Positions 19,891 to 28,579 of a stretch of DNA of 28,579 nucleotides are shown here, piece by piece (the stretch's first letter is position 1; every line of letters begins with the position of its first letter). The stretch comes from Chara braunii (Eukaryota > Streptophyta > Charophyceae > Charales > Characeae). The stretch is taken from NCBI GenBank assembly GCA_003427395.1, contig BFEA01000010.1, positions 2,190,673-2,219,251 of the forward strand. Direction: 5' to 3'. Both the position numbers and the translations under genes were made by a program. Under the pieces are notes generated by a model. That model saw only the letters and a list, made by a program, of their open reading frames with translations. It was not told the origin of the DNA and searched no databases.

Positions 19891-19994
19891 ACCCTCAAGC
19901 AAACATCGTGCAAGAAGGTACGCAATCCTCCTCAATGTCGCTCTCCGTCGTCGCTGCTTACCGGTCTCCAGTGCTCCTGCTACCGCCCACATAC

Positions 19995-20561
19995 TCAGTC
20001 TCGGTAAGTGTCCCAGTCGAAGTAGTCACCAAGATCAACGTCACTCACATCGCAGGGGTCCAAGTCAGACTCATCCGTCTCCGACCGCTGCACGCAAGTC
20101 GTGATTTGAACCCCCGACCTGACTATCTCCCTCCTGACTCGCTCATCTTTCCGTCTCTTCCTCTTGTTGCGTACCTCACTGAGAGGCTCGAGATTGCACC
20201 CATCGAAGTTGAAGAGTACACCTACGAGTGCTGATGGTACGCGAGGAAACATCACATGCAGTCAGTTGTCCCTCCAATAGCTCTCCCTACGGAATATATA
20301 GTAAGCAATCCTGTCGTAAGTGGTGCCCCTCACTCCATCCTTTCCTTCCCCCTTTACAAAGTAGGTAATCACCAACGTGTGTCGTGAGGTAGGGGAGTCA
20401 TTCGCCCTAATGACGAAGCTTTGATGCCCCGCATCACGGTAGCAGAACTGCTCAACCAGTTTGCCCCAGGTAGGGGCTGCCTCGGGATGATGGGCCAACT
20501 TGAAAAGTAGTTGTGCCACTGCGAGTGTAGATGTTTCCTCCCGTGTTCCGGATCTGGCCAA
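19995..20561 (-). pseudogene. Unknown protein family, N-terminal part, block C copy
   Basis: This is the best preserved N-terminal copy. One frame runs from about 20561 through QLLFKLAHH, FVIRAND, VKGEGKDGVRGTTYDRI and RRESYWRDN to a single TGA at 20262-20264. It continues in the same frame through MFPRVPSALVGVLFNFDGC, the basic KRKRRKDERVRRE and acidic DESDLDPC segments to a stop near 19998. The same TGA context (GACAACTGACTGCATG) is present in block A, so it may be ancestral: two adjacent frames, or a leaky stop. No known domain is recognised. Confidence 0.5.
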
Positions 20562-20621
20562 ATGGCGTTCAACAACCCAATGTAAATGCCAGCCTCAGTA
20601 AGCTCATCTGAACAATAACGA

Positions 20622-20900
20622 TCTCAGGGAATAGGCCCGCCTTAAGGGTTCTGGCTAGACACCAACAATCTCAAGGAATAAGCCCGCCTGAAGGGGTCTG
20701 GTTGAACAGCAACAATCTCAAGGAATGAGCCCGCCTGAAGGGGTCTGGCTGAACAACAACAATCTCTGGGGAAGGACCCACCTGAAGGGGCCCGGCTGAA
20801 CAGTAAAAACCAGAAGGAAAGAGCCCGCCTGAAGGGGCCTGGCTGAATAGCAGCAATCTCAAGGAAAGAGCCCGCCTGAAGGGGCCCGACAAAACAGGAA
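20622..20900 (-). repeat. 47-bp satellite, block C (inverted)
   Basis: Reverse complement of the CCCCTTCAGGCGGGC array with fewer units than in A or B. Confidence 0.9.
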
Positions 20901-21139
20901 CTGGTCAGCAAAACATCTCATGCACAGGGACCAATTATACATACTGAATGCATTGGGGCTGGACCGTGCCAAGTCGTCTGTGGAGGAACTGAACCGCAAT
21001 TAATGCATGTGCGGGGACCGGGTCAATAGAATCATGGCTTGGACAATTACTGATCGGCAAGGATATAAATCAACGGGAGCATGAGGGCAAATCATCCCCA
21101 CTGGATCATACTAGCATAGTACTCGCTCTGAGGTCATCA
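20901..21139 (-). repeat. Conserved spacer between satellites, block C (inverted)
   Basis: Reverse complement of 7701-7935 and 17181-17419, with substitutions. Confidence 0.7.
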
Positions 21140-21930
21140 TCTCAAAAGGGCGCACACTCTAAAGACAATACCAAGCATGGGCGCACTCTCAAACGGCGAC
21201 GTCAAGCTTGGGAGAGCATGGGCGCGCACTCAAATAGCAGTACTAATCATGGGCGCACATGGGCGCATACTCAAATAGCAATGTCGAGCCAGGGCGCGCA
21301 TGGGCTCACACTCTAATAGTAATTCTAGGCTCGGGCGCACATGGGCGCGCACTCAAATGACAATATCCAGCCTGGGCGCGCACTCGAATAGCAATATCCA
21401 GCGCAAGCGTGCATGGGCGCACAATCAAATGACAGTATCGAGCATGGGCACACATGGGCGTGTACTCAAATAACAACGTCAAGCATGGGCGCACACTCGA
21501 ATAGCAATGCCTAGCTTGGGCGCGCATGGGCACATACTCTAAGACCAATGCCAATCTTGGGCGCGCATGGGCGCGCACTCTGGTAGCATTGCCAAGCTGT
21601 GGCGTGCATGGGCGCGCACCTTAATAATAATATCAGGCTTGGGCGCGCATGTACACGCACTTAAATAATATCAAGGCTTGGGCGCGCATGGGCGCACACT
21701 TAAATAATAATATCAAGGCTTGGGCGCGCATGGGCGCCCGCTGAAATAATTAAAACAAGCCTGGGCGAGCCTGGGCGCACACTCAAATAATTAAATCAAG
21801 CTTGTGTGCGCACTCAAATGATAATATCGAGCTCGGGCACGCATGGACGTGCACTCAAATGATAATATCGAGCCAGGGCGTACATGGGCGCGCACTCAAA
21901 TAATAATTCCCTGCTTGGGCGCGCATTCAC
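21140..21930 (-). repeat. 41-bp GC-rich satellite, block C (inverted)
   Basis: Reverse complement of the 16395-17180 array: GGGCGCGCATGGGCGCGC alternating with an AT-rich linker. Confidence 0.9.
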
Positions 21931-23391
21931 AAAATTGGTAATGTCGGCTGCAGGGCATAAACTCGAAATCTCTGGAACACGTATGAGAGCTCAATCCAAA
22001 ATTCAGTGATGTCTGCTGCAAAGTGCAGACTCAGAAAAATGAACAATGTCAATAGCGGAGTGTGCATCGTCGCTCGATCTCAAAATCGTTGTAAAGTACC
22101 GACTTCAAGATTGAAAATGCCAACAGCGGAGTGCGCACTGAGACCGGCTCGCAATTATAGAAATACTCACGGGTTGCGTGCGCACTAACACTCTAGTTCA
22201 TGATTATCAAAGTAAAGCCCACAGATAAACTGATTCAAGATTGGTCTTCAGATACAGTGCGAATGAGCACACTGCTCCCAAAGACAATGCGCGTGGACAC
22301 AAAGTATAGGTTGAGTGTTGTGGTTCAGACCCAAATCCATGAAAGCAATTCCACAGGTTGGGCGCCCACTGGGACACTGGTTCGGATGTAATAAAGCAGA
22401 CTTCACAGATCGAGTGCCCACTCGCACGCTGACTAAGATGGAATGGAGCAAAGTTCATAAATCGAGTGCTCACTGACTCATAAATCGAGTGCTCATTGAG
22501 AATTTGCGGACAACCCTTGCGAGTACAGTTATCAAAATCGGCTTGGTACTCGGTGAGGCAGCGTGGGTACAGTCCCTGAAATCAACATGGTACTCGGTGA
22601 GACTGCACGGGTATAGTCCCCAATATCTGCATAGCATGCAGTGAGACCGCATGGGCAAAATCCCCTTAATTCAGCATTGCATCCAGTGAGTCTGCGTCGG
22701 TACAGTCCCCAAAATCGGATTGGTACCCAGGAAAAACTGCGCGGATACAGTTCTGAAAATCGACATAGCAAGGTTTACAGGTTAGCGGCACAACACCGCA
22801 CTTAACTCAAGATCACTAAAACCGAGTTTTGCTGTCGAAAAGCGCAATGTCGCACTTGAATTCAAGTGAGCACAGTCGCAGTTACCCGAGATCACCAAGG
22901 CAGGACTTATAGATCGAGTATGCAGAACCACACTTATTAAAAGTTGTGATTTGCAGGTTGGACGCGCAGTGTCGCACTGAAATCTAAGTGCGCACAGTCG
23001 CAACTTCTCAAGAACATCATGACAAAACGCCACGGATCAAGTGTGCGAGATCTCACTCATTAAAAATTGGGTTTTGCGGGTTGAACGCGCAGTGTCGCAC
23101 TTAAGTGCGCACAGTCGCAGACACACTGGATGCTCAAAATCGACATGCTCAAAATAAGTCTTCTCTGACACAATAAATCGGCATACTTCAATTAAGTGTT
23201 TTTGGGCACAGTCAAGTCGACATGCTGAAAATAAGTGTCTTCTGGCACAATAAATCGACATACTTTAATCAAGTGTCTCTGGGCACAGACAATCATAATG
23301 TTCTGTTCGAGTGCCTACTGGCACAGCCGATCATAATGCTCTGTTTAGGTGTCTGTTGGCACAGCCAATGATAATGCTTTGTTCAAATGCC
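21931..23391 (-). repeat. Degenerate minisatellites of block C (inverted)
   Basis: Colinear mirror of 14925-16394: units with AGCGGAGTGTGCATCGTCG (22053-22130), the approximately 52-bp units (22370-22500), the 44-bp units (22520-22765), long CTGCGACTGTGCGCAC-type units, and finally the 38-bp units (23255-23391). It ends abruptly against the integrase fragment. Confidence 0.75.
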
Positions 23392-23397
23392 TGAAGG

Positions 23398-24600
23398 TTT
23401 AGAAAGGAAGAGTTTGATTGGGAGTATAAGAGGAGCGGTATGGTGATGAGCAATAATCACTTGAACGAGTTCTACCATGAGAGGACAAAAAGGACCTTTA
23501 AACTACGTAGGGGTCACCTTTTTGTGGATGCTAGGAAGGACTACCGCCGCTGAGAGTGGTGTGTGGTAGGGAAAGGCAACTAGAGGTGATCGTCGCGCTG
23601 CATGAGGGTCTAGAAGGGGGTCATAGGGGTGCTGATGCCACATACTATAAAGTATCCCGACTATATCACTGGGATGGCCTGAGGGATATGGTTATGAGAT
23701 ATTGTAAGTCATGTGAAGCCTGTCAGAAAAGGTCATCTGTGAGACTCATTGAACCCTTATACCCCACTGTTCTTGTTGAGCCTGGTAGTACTGTTCACCT
23801 TGATCTAATTACTATGCCACCTGGTAAGGATGGAATGAAATATATATTAAATATGAGAGATAATATGTCTGGTTATGTTGAAGCAAAAAACATCCGTACG
23901 AAAACCGCAAAAACAGTGGCAGATTGGATCGAGGAAATCTACCTGAGGTACCCCTTCATACGTGAGTTTGTGGCTGATCAGGGATCAGAGTTCAAGAACG
24001 AGATGGTCAGAAAGCTCATGTTCAAGCTTGGAGTCAGGATCAGATTTGTGACACCATATCATCCGCAGGCTAATGCACCAGTGGAAAGAGGTCACAAGAC
24101 ATTAAAAGATGCTATATCAAAATGATGTCAAGGCGATTCCAGAAACTGACCATCTTTCTTGAGAGCGGTTGCCTATGCTGACAATATGATTATCAAACGG
24201 ACTACGGGTTATGCGCTTGTTACACTCTAGTGCGGCCAGTATGATACTTCTGCATTGAGACCATCTTCCCATTGAGAACCTGGTTGAGACCTGGACCCAC
24301 GAGTCACAGAGAGAGTCATACTCTACAGAGGAGTTGTTGAGGCCGAGGATCAGGCAGATCAAGGATGTGGATGAAGCCATAATCGAGGCCACAAAGAGGA
24401 TGTCAGACAACAGATTATCTGATCAGACACGATGGAACAGCAAGAGGTACATAAAAAATGAACGACTCCAAGTTGGGGATATTGTACTTTTGCATGATAC
24501 ATCTTTCTAAACACGGTGGATCAAGAGATTGGAGGTCAGGTGGATGGGACCTTTCATAATTATCATAGTGGTTGAAGGCAAGGCCTGCCGCCAGCTTTAG
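23398..24600 (+). pseudogene. Ty3/gypsy-type retrotransposon integrase, 5'-truncated and frame-broken
   Basis: An integrase inserts retrotransposon cDNA into the genome. An N-terminal piece is open from about 23398 to a stop at 23551, where a frame break occurs. The main frame (about 23535-24125, no ATG needed inside a polyprotein) holds an HHCC zinc site; counting from the GTG at 23556 these are H16, H23, C53 and C56. The DDE core follows: D83 in VHLDL, D141 in VADQGSEF and E177 in ANAPVERGH, with 35 residues between the last two. TGA at 24123 and further stops near 24152 and 24228 follow, then a frameshift near 24250-24265 (LPIENLVETW), then the C-terminal VGDIVLLHD and RWMGPF words with a TAA between them. 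Reverse transcriptase and RNase H are absent upstream: the inverted block C starts at 23391. Confidence 0.9.
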
Positions 24601-24910
24601 ATGATGACGATATGCTGGGACGTGGACAGTGTTGCTGCCAGCTACAGATGATGATTATACGCTGGGACATGGACATTGTTGCCGCCAGATACAGATGAGG
24701 ATTATATGCTGGGACGTGAACAGTGTTGCCGCCAACCACAGATGATGATTATATGCTAGGACGTGGACAGTGTTGCCTCTGGCTACAGATGATGATTATA
24801 TGCTCGGACGTGGATAGTGTGCCGCCAGCTATGGATGATGATTATGTGTTGGGATGTGGCCAGTAAGCCGCCAACTATGGATGATGATTATGTGCTGGGT
24901 GCCGCCAGCT
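24590..24910. repeat. 47-bp satellite of unit R, right copy
   Basis: Same unit as 10064-10402, in register (24600 matches 10271). It begins almost at the end of the integrase C-terminus, which fits the tandem-repeat-bearing 3'-UTRs known for several plant LTR retrotransposons. Confidence 0.9.
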
Positions 24911-25422
24911 TCAATCGATAGTCGGCTTGATATGATTATGGTATGATTTCGGATGCCGGAGCTGTATACGAGCAGCCTATGATGGCTCGGCTCAATGGTG
25001 GACTCATGTGTTTGCCGAGCCTAGATTTGCCCCAGTTGTGTATGAATGTAAGTTAAAATTTAAAATTTCAGTTCATTGCACTGTATCTGGCTTATCACAT
25101 GTCAGTCCTGGGGACATGCCTGGGGGATTAGGAGTCAGTTTATGGGATTTCAGTTCTTGCCTCTGAATGTATTTTATTGGTCTGAATGGCAATTGTGGAA
25201 TCAATGGCTGTGGGATAATGTGAAAATATGTTTTCTTCCTCTCATAAGTCAGCGCTCAATTGATGAGGTAACATCCTAGTACGATGGCGTAAGGAGGATT
25301 GCCTAGCATCATCTGACACAAGTTGATTGGTTATCCCTGAAAGAGGGCGGTACTTGACTCAGCGAAGTGTTCCAGTGGCAAGGGACTCGACATCACCGGG
25401 ATGGGGATCCTCTCCAGATGGG
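24911..25422. repeat. Unit R segment seen only in the right copy
   Basis: This sequence corresponds to the assembly gap of the left copy. No protein domain is recognisable; the plus-strand frame at 25076-25279 is Trp/Leu-rich with no motif. It is probably part of the 3'-UTR or LTR. Confidence 0.5.
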
Positions 25423-26396
25423 CCTTCGCGATTAGGCACTGCCGAGCTCTAAAGGGATAGGTAGTCAGTCATGTGTCATGGTCGATGGAGTGATTTGTCC
25501 GATCTTGTGGTCGGGGCAAAGATCACTTAGCATCGCAACGGTTTGGAGCTTGCTGCATTCTTCGTGATGGAAGGAGTGTTCCCACTGCAGCCGCCGGTTT
25601 CTCACAACGGTTCACTGGCGATAATCTAACCATAGTGGCGTCCCCTGTGGTGTCAGCACTTATGTCCTTCATGAAGAGGTAGAGAGTTTCGACTTCGTCT
25701 CTTGAGCAAGAGATGATTCCCTGACGCAGGTTCTCACAGGGTTCAGAGGCTAGCTGGGTTGGCAGGGCGTCCGAGCCATAGTGGCTGATAGCCTCGAACC
25801 CTCGGTGGTTAGCCGTTCCTCGGGTCACCGCGTCGTGACCTGGTCCGCCTGCTGGAAAGGAACGAAGTATCCTGAGTCTCTCCCAGTCTAAATCCGACAT
25901 TTGGCTGATCAAGGTGGTAGACTCCTACTATCACTCTGATCGGGGTGTCTCTCGGGAGCCGTGTCTCCAAGGGCATTCCCTTGGCACCGAGCCAAGCCAG
26001 GTATCCACTGCCCAGTTGGCAACAAGGCCATTATGACCTCCTACTCCACTGTTGCAAAGCTTAATTGTGGACTTGCTTAGACTCACCAGCCGAGTCTGGT
26101 TGGGTGTTGGCTGGCTCCCGGCACAGTAGCAAGAGTCGGACGTTAGTTAAGAAGTCGAGCGAGTAGACGTAGGCTCTGGTGTGGACTAATAAGCTTTCAC
26201 GCTATGGGTCTGCACTCATCGGAGTGAGGGCTTCATGAAGGGGTGTGCGGCTCCCCGTGAGCTATTATGAGCAAGGGCTCTGAGGGTGGTCGGACCGCCA
26301 TGACTGGGAATCAGGACTGACTTTGCTCTGCTTGTCGGGTTGGGTCAGCGGAGGAGCCCACTAGGGCGAGCAGGGGCACTCTCGAAAGGCCGAAAG

Positions 26397-26500
26397 GTAA
26401 GACTCTGAGAGTGAGTGAGGAAGGGGTGTTTGGCAAGGCTCTTTAGGGGAGGCCCTTTTTCTCGTTTGTTTTTTGGCATGACATGATCTCTGCTTTGCAG
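26397..26500 (+). other. Candidate 104-nt intron in unit R, right copy
   Basis: The segment begins GTAAGA after GAAAG and ends TGCTTTGCAG before GT, with a T-rich stretch ahead of the acceptor. The left copy of R keeps the acceptor (about 12223) but lacks the donor-containing 51 bp. The size is close to the candidate intron at 2699-2798. Confidence 0.3.
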
Positions 26501-26590
26501 GTACCCTACAACCAGACGAAGACAACGGGGTTTGGTATGACCCGACAGTGAGCGGCACAAAGTCGGCAGACAAAGAGAAAGGGCTTTGGT

Positions 26591-26686
26591 ATGTTCACCC
26601 CTTATGAGGCAGCCTTCGGTCTAGACGACCTGGATGATCCTAGATTCGATGATTGGTCCCATATCCGCCCATGGATGAGATATTGA
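26591..26686 (+). CDS. Small open frame, right R copy
   Basis: Counterpart of 12314-12409: 31 codons starting MFTPYEAAFGLDD. Upstream, the frame is open without an ATG from 26552, through a basic QTKRKG stretch. No family recognised. Confidence 0.25.
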   Translation: MFTPYEAAFGLDDLDDPRFDDWSHIRPWMRY

Positions 26687-28199
26687 TAAGGATTATGTTG
26701 TACTGATGGGCAGTATGAATGAGATGGACTGGTCCGATGATGATGAGATGTGCAGGCTAGGACTAAGACTTGGGCTGCTTAATCAGATCAAACAATAAGG
26801 TTTGGTCAAGATTGAGATCGATCATGATGATGCATGAGGCCAAGCCTAATGAGGGGTTTGACCAGAGATCAAGGCAGATTTTATGATGCAAGGAAACGAG
26901 ATTGATGGTGTGATTGGTCTGCATGAGCAGTCATGATATTTTGCATGCGGTGAATGCACCACACAAGATTTGATAAGACTAGTCCTTCTTTGATTTTGAT
27001 GGTAGCTTGGACCAGAGGTCCATGCCTTATTAGGTAAGCACTCAAGCCCTAGCGGGCGAGCACCCTGATGATTGGGGATATGTTTTATATGATGCTTCTA
27101 TATATCAAATAGCATATAAGGCCTCATAGCTCAAGCTGGCATATGAAGAACAGCGCGAGCGTGATTCACAAGCGATGGTCGGTTGGCGCAGCCTGATGGA
27201 CGACGGGCGGATCCGACACACGTGGCGACAGTGGTGGCGCACGGCGAGGCGGCTGTGGTAGGATGGCAAGCTGGCGAGGATGTGGCTGAGCAGAAGAGGG
27301 AGGAGAGCATGGCGACAGATACGAACGTTGGGGAGGTTCGAAGTGAGGTGGCGGAGCACCGTAGCGCTGCTTATACTTGTACGTATAGTACACCATCTTT
27401 CCTAGTGATGGCGTGCGTTCGTATCGGTGCTCCGGGCGATGGCGCAAATGCGATCCTTCCCATCTCTCCTCCTCTTCGGATCTCTCCCCCTCGCACGTTA
27501 GATCGACTGGTCGATCTGGCGCCTTTTCCTATCGGCCTCCTCTCCCTCTTCCAGCGCCCAAGCCTCGCGTCTTTGGCACCATGGCAAAGGCTGATCGCTG
27601 ACTAGTAGTGGCACTAGTGCGGCAAGAGCACAAGCAAGGCGAGAGCGATGAACGTAGCGGTAGTAGCAAGAGCGTAATAGCGCTGCACACTTGATGGTGC
27701 GAGATCTAATGCGAATGATGAAAACGAGTGAGCCAAGAGGCTTATATAGAACCTGGCGAGGACACCAGGAATGGGGTTTCGTATGGTTGTCGGAAGACGA
27801 TGTGGCGCAATAGCGGAAGTCGACTCGTTTTGGTCAACCTCTGCGCCGCGTCGAACCCGCGCCACGGAACTGTCCACGACCGCGGTCAGGTAGGCCCTAG
27901 CGCATCGGTCCAAATTCCCTTGGGCCGAAGCCACGAAAAAGGACGGCGTGGCAGTACAGCCCTCTAGGGGTCTGATCATCCCNTGTGGACTGAACCGTCG
28001 CGACCTCAAGGGGGGAATTAGTGGGGTCCGGCCCAAACGGCACCTGAAACGAACCAAGGGTTGGTGAGGTAATCAAGTTNGACCAGTTGGGATCGGACCA
28101 ACGTGACNGCCTAACTCCGTCGGAAGCGGAATAGCNNCAAGATGGTCACGNAAATAAATAACCCGGCCCTAGTAATAATTAACATGGGGTCACATGTTA

Positions 28200-28470
28200 T
28201 TTTAGATACGGGACTGACTGTTCGTCTCCCAAAGTCGGGCTTGTACAAGTCCCGTGCTAAAATTAGCACAGTCCCACACNTTTTNTAGCGTGGGACTGAC
28301 TGTTCGTCTACCGGGGACNGGGCCTGCGCCAGTCCCGTGCTAAAATTAGCACAGTCCCACGCTATTTTTAGCGTGGGACTAACTGCTCGGTTACCTAGGA
28401 CTAACTGTTCGATTACCTGGGACTGGCTGTTCAGCTACCTAAGGCTGATCGTTCGTGTCCCAAAGTCGGG
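28200..28470 (+). promoter_or_regulatory. Promoter-proximal repeats and hairpins of unit R, right copy
   Basis: Same layout as 13925-14190: two AGTCCCGTGC units, hairpins with CCCACGCTATTTTTAGCGTGGG (one copy carries N calls), then the 22-bp units with CTAACTGCTCGGTTACCT and variants. Confidence 0.6.
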
Positions 28471-28564
28471 ACTGGTGCTAAATTTAACTTTGACCTGGTC
28501 TAATTTTAGCCCCAGCCTCGACTATGGGACTGCTGCATCCAGCACCCGATCATCCGGCCTCTCC

Positions 28565-28573
28565 ACTATAAAG
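28565..28573 (+). promoter_or_regulatory. TATA box of unit R, right copy
   Basis: CCACTATAAAGAAGAGG is identical to the left copy; the window ends immediately after it, so the transcript start and the rest of the repeat are not seen. Confidence 0.55.
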
Positions 28574-28579
28574 AAGAGG

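Larger units (their letters stand above)
25423..28150. repeat. Unit R, central part, right copy
   Basis: Direct repeat of 11198-13900. The approximately 120-codon minus-strand frame is open again (25523-25912), as is the 31-codon frame (26591-26686). It differs by an extra segment of about 51 bp at 26372-26422, which supplies a GTAAGA donor-like site, and by a few single N calls near the end. The differences in the minus-strand frame mostly change amino acids, so I do not call that frame a gene. Confidence 0.7.

Noticed and set aside
25040-25075. Tiny intron between GTAAGT and TTTCAG
   Set aside because: Too short (about 25 bases) for a spliceosomal intron in this context.

Overview
This window looks like transposon-dense intergenic DNA from a repeat-rich eukaryote. 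It has long microsatellites, GT-AG type splice-like signals, a Ty3/gypsy-type integrase, TATA-type promoters inside long repeats, and no operon structure or bacterial ribosome-binding sites. I cannot name the species from sequence alone. The integrase style and the very long, satellite-stuffed elements would fit a streptophyte alga or plant, but that is a weak inference. I found no intact host gene.

Layout. Positions 1-2900 hold low-complexity DNA: an ACAGAC-rich tract, purine tracts, a long ATT microsatellite and a diverged duplicated segment with a hairpin. They also hold one candidate exon with a 100-nt intron. Positions 2900-4460 carry about twenty hairpins built on one plan (paired flanks, apical CTCCCGTGGG-like loop, then ACTACTTG), including seven exact 53-bp tandem copies. 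Positions 5070-5990 are a cluster of GA, CT and CA microsatellites around a 69-bp perfect, internally nested palindrome. Positions 5990-7010 show nothing I recognise.

From about 7011 onward the window is made of one repeat family. Block A (7011-10063, plus strand), block B (14887-18863, plus strand) and block C (23391 down to about 18899, minus strand) share the same order: minisatellites with 38-, 44- and about 52-bp periods (B and C only), a 41-bp satellite, a conserved spacer, a 47-bp satellite, disrupted open frames of an unknown protein family, and a roughly 520-bp tail (A and C only). B and C meet tail to tail in a short GC-rich junction, giving an inverted dimer of about 8.5 kb.

A second unit R occurs twice in direct orientation: 10064-14305 or beyond, with an internal assembly gap, and 24590-28579 at the window edge. 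R starts with another 47-bp satellite, continues through about 3 kb of non-coding DNA, and ends with promoter-like tandem repeats and a TATA box. The right copy of R follows a decayed integrase (23398-24600) that keeps its zinc-binding and DDE residues but has no reverse transcriptase upstream, because block C abuts it. The simplest reading is a nested, tandem cluster of LTR retrotransposons. R would be the LTR or 3'-UTR plus LTR, blocks A/B/C the internal region of a non-autonomous or rearranged member, and the integrase a remnant of an autonomous relative. The alternative, that R is mostly 3'-UTR with a shorter LTR near its end, cannot be excluded here.
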